From the NCBI GenBank assembly GCA_019314425.1, contig JAFCZI010000069.1, positions 1-9,278 on the forward strand: DNA of 9,278 bases, read 5' to 3'. This DNA is from Deltaproteobacteria bacterium. Lineage in GTDB: Bacteria; Desulfobacterota; DSM-4660; Desulfatiglandales; Desulfatiglandaceae. The translations under genes were made by a program, and so were the position numbers. Below are positions 1 through 5,074 of this stretch, piece after piece (within the stretch, counting starts at the first letter, position 1; every line of letters begins with the position of its first letter). The notes under the pieces are model-generated. The model saw nothing but the letters and a program-made list of their open reading frames with translations, was not told the origin of the DNA and did not search any database.

Positions 1-275
1 ACATGGGATTCGGCGGCAAAATGGCAGACCGAATCCAGATGGTATTCATCAAAAAGCCCATCCATTCGTTCCCTGTCGCAGATATCCGCTTTAACAAAAA
101 CGTAACGATCACCGTATGTTTCTTCAATCTCCGTAAGATTCTCCGGATTTCCCGCATAGGTCAGGCTATCCACGTTGATGACCCGTCCCTCAAAATCACT
201 TTCGTCCAGAAGATAACGGATAAAATTACTTCCAATAAAACCGCATCCGCCGGTTACCAGCATATTCTCCATCAT
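1..275 (-). CDS. rfbB: dTDP-glucose 4,6-dehydratase, N-terminal part (cut by window edge)
   Basis: This is the start of an extended short-chain dehydrogenase that converts dTDP-glucose to dTDP-4-keto-6-deoxyglucose, an early step of dTDP-L-rhamnose synthesis for surface polysaccharides in the cytoplasm. About 91 residues are visible. They show the NAD-binding Rossmann motif TGGCGFIGS (residues 8-16, GxxGxxG), then VDSLTYAGN (about 35-43), ADICD (63-67) and FAAESH just before the edge, all typical of RmlB/RfbB. The catalytic YxxxK and the sugar-binding half lie outside the window. Three in-frame ATGs (275, 272 and 263) could start it. I chose 275 because it overlaps the rfbD stop as ATGA and has GAGG five bases upstream, but 263 (giving MLVTGG) is also plausible. 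The gene follows rfbD in the same operon. Confidence 0.9.
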   Translation of the reverse strand, partial: MMENMLVTGGCGFIGSNFIRYLLDESDFEGRVINVDSLTYAGNPENLTEIEETYGDRYVFVKADICDRERMDGLFDEYHLDSVCHFAAESH

Positions 276-1147
276 TTTACCTCATCCATTAAACGATTCT
301 TGAACCGGGCGACAAATTGAATCAGATCGGCCCGCCAATCCCGCATGATGTTCAAACCTTCATCCTTCAACCGTTTATTTTCCAGAATCGAATTGGTCGG
401 CCTTTCCGCGGGGGTGGGATAATCACAGGTGGTGCAGGGGACAAAAGCGTTCGAGACCGCCATTTCGTCAAGAAACGTGGTGGCCAGTTCATACCAGGTG
501 CAATGCCCTTCCGATGTGGCGTGAAATAGTCCGTTAACATCGGCATCCATAACGGTTTCAATCTGCTCCGCCAACCGATAAGACCACGTGGGAGAGCCGA
601 ACTGGTCATGAACCACCTTGATCTCTCGTTCCGGATCACCGAGCGCCAGCCTCAACATGGTTTTCAAAAAGTTCTGTCCATTGGCCCCATAAAGCCAGGC
701 CGTTCTCAAAATACTGTAACGGTCCGTTTCCTCACAAACCACTTTCTCTGCTTCCAGCTTCGTGATGCCATAATAGGAAACGGGGTGGGTGTTATCGTTT
801 TCGGTGTAATATTCGGGGACCGGTTTTTTCCCATCAAACACATAGTCCGTGGAAATATGGATCATCCGTGCCCCCCGCGCCTCGGCCGCTGAAGCCAGAT
901 TTTTCGGCCCTTCCACATTGACCTTCCAGGCCAATGCCTTTTCGGTTTCGCAATCATCCACCCGGGTGAATGCCGCACAGTTCAGGATCACGCCCGGTTT
1001 CAGCTCCACCACAAACGCGTTCACCGCCGTCCGGTCGGTGATATCCAAGACCCCTAAATCCACTGGGGTTACTGCGTGGCTTTTTTCCAGAACCTTTGTG
1101 CAATCCTGCCCCAACTGCCCGGCGGCGCCCGTAATCAGAATCTTCAC
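272..1147 (-). CDS. rfbD: dTDP-4-dehydrorhamnose reductase
   Basis: This 291-residue protein is the NAD(P)H-dependent last enzyme of dTDP-L-rhamnose synthesis, reducing dTDP-4-keto-rhamnose. It is of normal family length. It shows MKILITGAAGQLGQD at the N-terminus (GxxGxxG for nucleotide binding), NCAAFTRVDDCE (about 56-67), STDYVFDG (99-106), the catalytic YxxxK as Y126-K130 in YYGITK, RTAWLYG (148-154), DQFGSPT (181-187) and the C-terminal RPTNS motif (249-253). The start codon is GTG at 1147, chosen because GAGGAG lies five bases upstream and the Rossmann strand begins at once. That binding site overlaps the stop codon of the upstream kinase, and the gene's own stop overlaps the rfbB start, so translation of all three is probably coupled. 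In many genomes rfbA and rfbC sit alongside; they are not visible here. Confidence 0.95.
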   Translation of the reverse strand: MKILITGAAGQLGQDCTKVLEKSHAVTPVDLGVLDITDRTAVNAFVVELKPGVILNCAAFTRVDDCETEKALAWKVNVEGPKNLASAAEARGARMIHISTDYVFDGKKPVPEYYTENDNTHPVSYYGITKLEAEKVVCEETDRYSILRTAWLYGANGQNFLKTMLRLALGDPEREIKVVHDQFGSPTWSYRLAEQIETVMDADVNGLFHATSEGHCTWYELATTFLDEMAVSNAFVPCTTCDYPTPAERPTNSILENKRLKDEGLNIMRDWRADLIQFVARFKNRLMDEVK

Positions 1148-1152
1148 GTGTT

Positions 1153-1158
1153 CTCCTC
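1153..1158 (-). promoter_or_regulatory. Ribosome binding site of rfbD, overlapping the kinase stop codon
   Basis: GAGGAG on the minus strand lies five bases before the GTG start of rfbD. Its first bases are shared with the TGA stop of the histidine kinase (1159-1157, reading TGAGGAG). This decides the GTG start and implies that ribosomes finishing the kinase can re-initiate on rfbD. Confidence 0.8.
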
Positions 1159-2200
1159 AGGGCCTCGGCATTTGATCAGGGAATCTCATAATGACTTGGG
1201 TCCCCTTTCCAGGCTCACTGTCAATTCGTACATTCCCGCCATGCTCGCTGATGATACGCCTCGCGAAACAAAGGCCCATGCCCACACCGACCGCTTTGGT
1301 GGTAAAAAACGGATCAAAAACATAGGGCATATCTTTTTCCGCAATACCAACACCGTTGTCTACAACCTCCATCAACAGGCCGTTTTTCTCCTCCGACAAG
1401 AAAATCGTCACCGACCCTTCATCACCTTTAAGGAATTCCACCGCATTGAGCAGAACCTCGTAAAGCACCCTTCTGAAAAGTACCGGGTCAACCACGAACT
1501 CCACCGCAGAAAATTCTAAAGACCACGTGACACGCTTTGAAAGCTCAGCCGCTTTCGCCTGAAGTTGGACCATCTCCCTTTCAAGGATATCCGAGACGGA
1601 AACCCGCACCGGTTGAGCCGTTGGAATCCGGGTGTATTCGCTTACAACCCTCACAATGGCTTCAAGCCGCTCGGCATCACTCAAAATATTTTTCAAGTAG
1701 GCGGCGATTAACGAATTTCCATCTATTTTGTTGAGAATTCGCATGGCAAAACCACCGATACTCATGACAGGGTTGCGTATCTGGTGGGCAATGGCCATGG
1801 CCAGCTGCGTCAACCCTTCCGCCCGCTCACGCTCCATGCGGTGTTTTTCCCTTAAGACCTGCTTTTCCCGGTCATGGAGCAATTGAAGCTCCGTTACGTC
1901 ATGAAGAATCAGGACGACGCCGGCGATTTGGTCATCCTCCCTGAGAAAAGACCCCGTGATGGATAATTGCAGCGTCTTGCCGCCCGGTTGAACATAGGGA
2001 ACCCTGCGATGGAGATTGACCTTTTTCTCCTTTATCACATCCAGTATGACCTGATTAAACGCCTGATTTCCTGAACCCTCCAGAAACAATTCACCCCACG
2101 CCCTGCCTTCAAACGTGCGGCAGGCATAACCCAGGATCCCGGAAGCCGCATCATTGCTGGTGACAATTTCTCCATCCGGGTTAATGACCAGAAGACCCAC
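1157..2200 (-). CDS. Soluble PAS-domain sensor histidine kinase (NtrB-like), start uncertain
   Basis: The protein has an N-terminal PAS sensor fold (about 1-105, beginning GLLVINPDGEIVTSND and ending VVLILHDVTE), a short coiled linker, a HisKA dimerisation domain and a HATPase_c domain. H139 in AHQIRNP is the phosphoacceptor. The N box is around LLNAVEF (N252), G1 is DNGVGI (281-286), the F box is VFDPFFTTK and G2 is GVGMGL (305-310). No transmembrane segment is seen, so it should sense a cytoplasmic signal and phosphorylate a response regulator, none of which is encoded here. From GTG at 2200 it is 347 residues, but this cuts off the first PAS helix: the in-frame residues upstream read ILHNILESIP, a normal PAS entry. 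The frame stays open to a TGA at 2281. The only well-placed ribosome site upstream serves an ATT at 2242, which would give 361 residues. A real ATT start, a start at GTG, or a sequencing or true frameshift are all possible. Confidence 0.85.
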   Translation of the reverse strand: MGLLVINPDGEIVTSNDAASGILGYACRTFEGRAWGELFLEGSGNQAFNQVILDVIKEKKVNLHRRVPYVQPGGKTLQLSITGSFLREDDQIAGVVLILHDVTELQLLHDREKQVLREKHRMERERAEGLTQLAMAIAHQIRNPVMSIGGFAMRILNKIDGNSLIAAYLKNILSDAERLEAIVRVVSEYTRIPTAQPVRVSVSDILEREMVQLQAKAAELSKRVTWSLEFSAVEFVVDPVLFRRVLYEVLLNAVEFLKGDEGSVTIFLSEEKNGLLMEVVDNGVGIAEKDMPYVFDPFFTTKAVGVGMGLCFARRIISEHGGNVRIDSEPGKGTQVIMRFPDQMPRP

Positions 2201-2239
2201 CGGGATGCTTTCCAGAATATTATGAAGGATAATCGATTT

Positions 2240-2254
2240 AATGTTGAACCCCCT
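2240..2254 (-). promoter_or_regulatory. Candidate ribosome binding site and non-standard ATT start for the kinase
   Basis: On the minus strand AGGGGG (2254-2249) is followed after six bases by ATT (2242-2240), in frame with the kinase and 14 codons upstream of the GTG at 2200. Starting here would restore the first PAS helix (residues KSIILHNILESIP). ATT starts are known but rare, infC being the classic case, so this is a candidate only. Confidence 0.35.
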
Positions 2255-2327
2255 GTTTTGCGGCTCAGCTTCGTATAATCAGTCGAAAATGTCAAATCAA
2301 AGTCGCATATGAAGCCAGCCGAAACCT

Positions 2328-2394
2328 GAAATTGGAAATTGGGAAAGGGAACGCTTATGTTTTTCCAAATTTCAACTTTCGATTTTCAAATTTC
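2328..2394. repeat. Cluster of GAAATT(T)G units forming an imperfect dyad
   Basis: In the gap between the divergent kinase and DUF2760 genes, GAAATTG occurs twice in tandem (2328-2334 and 2335-2341). The reverse form CAAATTTC occurs twice (2366-2373 and 2387-2394), exactly 21 bases apart start to start. Arms 2332-2346 (TTGGAAATTGGGAAA) and 2361-2375 (TTTTCCAAATTTCAA) form an imperfect 15-base inverted repeat around a 14-base loop. This could be a decayed dispersed intergenic repeat or an operator region for either divergent transcript. The rest of 2201-2459 holds no further gene. A TTGACA on the minus strand (2295-2290) lacks a well-spaced -10 box, and I could not place a convincing promoter for the plus-strand cassette. 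Confidence 0.5.
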
Positions 2395-2459
2395 TCTGTT
2401 ATGTTATGACCCTTCACAACCATTCGGGCCCATACCGGAAAGAAAGGATTCAATCAAAT

Positions 2460-3209
2460 ATGGACGCAGCCAAAAAAATTTCAAGCCAACTATCCCTCTG
2501 GATATTCGTCTGGTTCCTCTTGATGGGACTGGCGCTCGCCGGTTTCGGTTACCGGCAGATGGGGATCTTAAATAAAAGCCTTCAGGGACAAATAACGCTG
2601 GAAACATCGGCGATCCTGCTGCAAAACAGCGGAATTCTATTTCTTCAGGTGCTCGGGGGAAGCCTGGTACTTTTTGGCATACTTCTCTGGCTGACCCTCC
2701 GCGCTTCCACGCGCCGGACTTTGGCAACTATCGATGTCCCCAAACCCGTTACACCCGCCGCCAAAAAGGTGAAGAAAAACCTGCCACCCCGTCCAACGCT
2801 GGAAGAAAAAGAAGCGCTTGCCCGGGAAAACCAGCGAAGGTCCCTCCATGTGCTGAGCCTGCTTCAAAGAGAGGGCCGTCTGGTGGACTTTCTTGAGGAA
2901 AACCTCAAAGATTATGATGATGCTCAGATCGGCGCCGCCGTTCGCAGCATTCAGGAAAACTGCCGGAAGGCTTTGAAGAAATACTTAAAAATCGAGGCGG
3001 TCATCGACAAGGATGAGGGGGAAGAGGTTGCGGTGGAGAAGGGATTTGACGCCTCCGCCATCAAGCTAACGGGGAACGTCACCGGGGAACCTCCCTTTAA
3101 AGGGGCGCTGCAACACCGCGGCTGGCGTGTGGGACAGTTTGATCTGCCAACCCTTTCCGGTTCACCGGACCCGGCCATTATCGCACCCGCCGAAGTGGAA
3201 ATCCCCTAA
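2460..3209 (+). CDS. DUF2760 family membrane protein, first gene of the Hsp70 cassette
   Basis: The protein has 249 residues from the ATG at 2460. Two hydrophobic segments (about 11-30 and 57-80) flank a short loop, followed by a basic, proline-rich linker (about 85-112, with several Lys/Arg) and a soluble domain (about 126-249). The soluble part matches my memory of DUF2760 (Pfam PF10816): LLQREGRLVDFL, YDDAQIGAAVR, LTGNVTGEPPFKGALQHRGW and the ending IIAPAEVEIP. The positive linker suggests that both ends lie in the cytoplasm, placing the DUF2760 domain beside the two Hsp70 proteins encoded directly downstream. An in-frame ATG at 2406 would add 18 polar residues, but it has no ribosome site. 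The 2460 start has AAGGA 11 bases upstream, somewhat distant, and puts the first membrane helix near the N-terminus. Molecular function is unknown; a membrane anchor or regulator of the chaperones is my inference. Confidence 0.85.
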   Translation: MDAAKKISSQLSLWIFVWFLLMGLALAGFGYRQMGILNKSLQGQITLETSAILLQNSGILFLQVLGGSLVLFGILLWLTLRASTRRTLATIDVPKPVTPAAKKVKKNLPPRPTLEEKEALARENQRRSLHVLSLLQREGRLVDFLEENLKDYDDAQIGAAVRSIQENCRKALKKYLKIEAVIDKDEGEEVAVEKGFDASAIKLTGNVTGEPPFKGALQHRGWRVGQFDLPTLSGSPDPAIIAPAEVEIP

Positions 3210-3239
3210 AGGGCGCCACCCTCAAATAACGAGCAATCC

Positions 3240-5072
3240 ATGACAAGTGAAACAAAACCCAACCCCACCTTCGTAGTGGGCATTGACTTGGGCACCACCA
3301 ACAGCGTAGTGGCCTATACGGAGGCCCGGGTGACGGATGATGCGGAACCCCATATCAGAATCTTCAAAATCCCTCAACTGGTCGCCTCCGGGGCATTGGG
3401 GGAAAATAACACGCTACCCTCCTTTTTACTGCTGCCGGGCCCCCATGATGTCCCTGAAGGCGGGCTGGCCCTGCCATGGGATCCGCAAAGCGATGTGGCT
3501 GTGGGCACCTTCGCCCGGGACCGGGGCGCTGAAATTCCCACGCGCATGATTGCCTCCGCCAAATCATGGCTCTGTCATACGGGCGTGGACCGCAATAAAC
3601 CGATCCTTCCATGGGAAGGCCCTGACGACCGGGAAAAGCTTTCACCGGTTGAAGCGTCTGCGGCGATCCTCGCGCATATCCGAAAAAGCTGGAATTATGC
3701 CTTTGCCCGGGAAGACCGCCGACTGCGGCTGGAACATCAGGAGATTTTCCTGACGGTACCCGCTTCATTTGATGCGGTGGCCAGGAATCTCACCGTCGAA
3801 GCGGCCGAAATGGCGGGGCTGCCCAAAACCACCCTGCTGGAGGAGCCCCAGGCCGCGTTTTATGCCTGGATTGACAGCACCCGAGGGGAATGGCGCAATA
3901 GGGTTCGGGTAGGTGATCTGATCATGGTGGCGGATGTGGGCGGGGGCACCACGGATCTGAGCCTCATCAAGGTCACCGAAGCGGGTGGGGAATTGAATCT
4001 GGAACGGGTTTGTGTGGGAAAACACCTCCTGGTGGGCGGGGACAACATGGATCTGGCCCTGGCCTATACAGTGGCCGCCAACATGGCCGCAAAGGGTACA
4101 AAGCTGGACGCACACCAGATGCGCGGCCTGAGCTATGGCTGCCGATCAGCCAAAGAGCACCTTTTCACCCATGAGGATTCCGAATCCTACCCCATCACCA
4201 TACTGGGCCGGGGAAGCCGACTCATCGGCGGCACCATCAAAACTGAACTGACCCGGGTACAGGTTGAATCAGTTCTGAAAGAGGGCTTTTTCCCGACATG
4301 CAACCGAAATGCCCGCCCGCTGGAAACACGCCGCGCCGGAATGCGGGAAATGGGGCTTTCCTATGCCTCGGACCCGGCCATTACCCACCACCTGGCTCAG
4401 TTTCTGAACCAGCAGGACACGCCGGAATCGACTCCTGAATCCTTTGTCTGCCCCAGCGCCATCCTTTTTAACGGCGGCGTCATGAAAGCCGAAGGGTTAA
4501 GAAATAAAATCCTGGAGATCCTCTCTTCCTGGACCACCGAGGCGGGCTGCCCTTCCCCCAGGGAGATTGAAAGCCGTGATTTCGATCTGGCCGTGGCCCG
4601 GGGAGCCGCCTACTATGGTCTGGCCGGAAAAGGCCATGGGGTCCGCATTCGCAGCGGGCTCGCCAAAACCTACTATATCGGTGTGGAAGCGTCCATGCCG
4701 GCGGTGCCGGGTGTTCCCGCTCCGGTCAAGGCCCTGTGCGTAGCGCCATTCGGCATGGAAGAAGGCTCGGAAGCGACCCTGCCGGGCAAAACGTTCGGCC
4801 TGGTTGTGGGAGAACCGGTTCAATTTGATTTTCTGGGATCCAATACCCGGCGCCACGATGCCATCGGTACGGTAGCGGAGGACTGGGAAGGCGAAATAGA
4901 GCCCATCACCACACTCGAAACCCATCTGGAGGGGAAAACCGGCGCCGTTGTTCCGGTCACCCTTGAATCCCGTGTCACGGAGGTGGGGACCCTTGAGCTC
5001 TGGTGCGTGTCGCGGGAGGATCAGAAAAAATTCAAACTGGAATTTAATGTTAGAGAAAAAGAGACAGATTAA
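3240..5072 (+). CDS. Hsp70-family ATPase, short form without lid domain
   Basis: This 610-residue actin-fold ATPase of the Hsp70 family lies 30 bases after the DUF2760 gene. The nucleotide-binding domain (about 11-462) has the phosphate-1 loop GIDLGTTNS (14-22), SAKSWLCH with K108 in the place of DnaK K70, LLEEPQAAFYAW with E202 in the place of DnaK E171, the phosphate-2 motif ADVGGGTTDLSL (231-242), GGDNMDLALA (266-275) and the adenosine motif NGGVMKAEGLRNKI (411-424). All key ATPase residues are therefore present. About 140 residues follow (466-604) and look like a beta substrate-binding-type domain. There is no room for the helical lid and no EEVD-like tail, unlike DnaK (about 638 residues, with a shorter nucleotide-binding domain). 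The NBD carries extra loops relative to DnaK. The ribosome site is weak (GAG seven bases upstream). It is not canonical DnaK, HscA or HscC, and its client is unknown. Confidence 0.92.
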   Translation: MTSETKPNPTFVVGIDLGTTNSVVAYTEARVTDDAEPHIRIFKIPQLVASGALGENNTLPSFLLLPGPHDVPEGGLALPWDPQSDVAVGTFARDRGAEIPTRMIASAKSWLCHTGVDRNKPILPWEGPDDREKLSPVEASAAILAHIRKSWNYAFAREDRRLRLEHQEIFLTVPASFDAVARNLTVEAAEMAGLPKTTLLEEPQAAFYAWIDSTRGEWRNRVRVGDLIMVADVGGGTTDLSLIKVTEAGGELNLERVCVGKHLLVGGDNMDLALAYTVAANMAAKGTKLDAHQMRGLSYGCRSAKEHLFTHEDSESYPITILGRGSRLIGGTIKTELTRVQVESVLKEGFFPTCNRNARPLETRRAGMREMGLSYASDPAITHHLAQFLNQQDTPESTPESFVCPSAILFNGGVMKAEGLRNKILEILSSWTTEAGCPSPREIESRDFDLAVARGAAYYGLAGKGHGVRIRSGLAKTYYIGVEASMPAVPGVPAPVKALCVAPFGMEEGSEATLPGKTFGLVVGEPVQFDFLGSNTRRHDAIGTVAEDWEGEIEPITTLETHLEGKTGAVVPVTLESRVTEVGTLELWCVSREDQKKFKLEFNVREKETD

Positions 5073-5074
5073 CC

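Noticed and set aside
2271..2295. TTGACA with TATACG downstream on the minus strand as a promoter for the kinase operon
   Set aside because: The gap between the boxes is about 12 bases instead of 16-18, so it is not a credible sigma-70 promoter by eye.
2411..2436. Possible sigma-32 type heat-shock promoter (CTTCACA ... CCCATA) before the Hsp70 cassette
   Set aside because: The -35 part departs from CTTGAAA and the spacing of about 10 bases is too short. It is not enough to claim heat-shock control.
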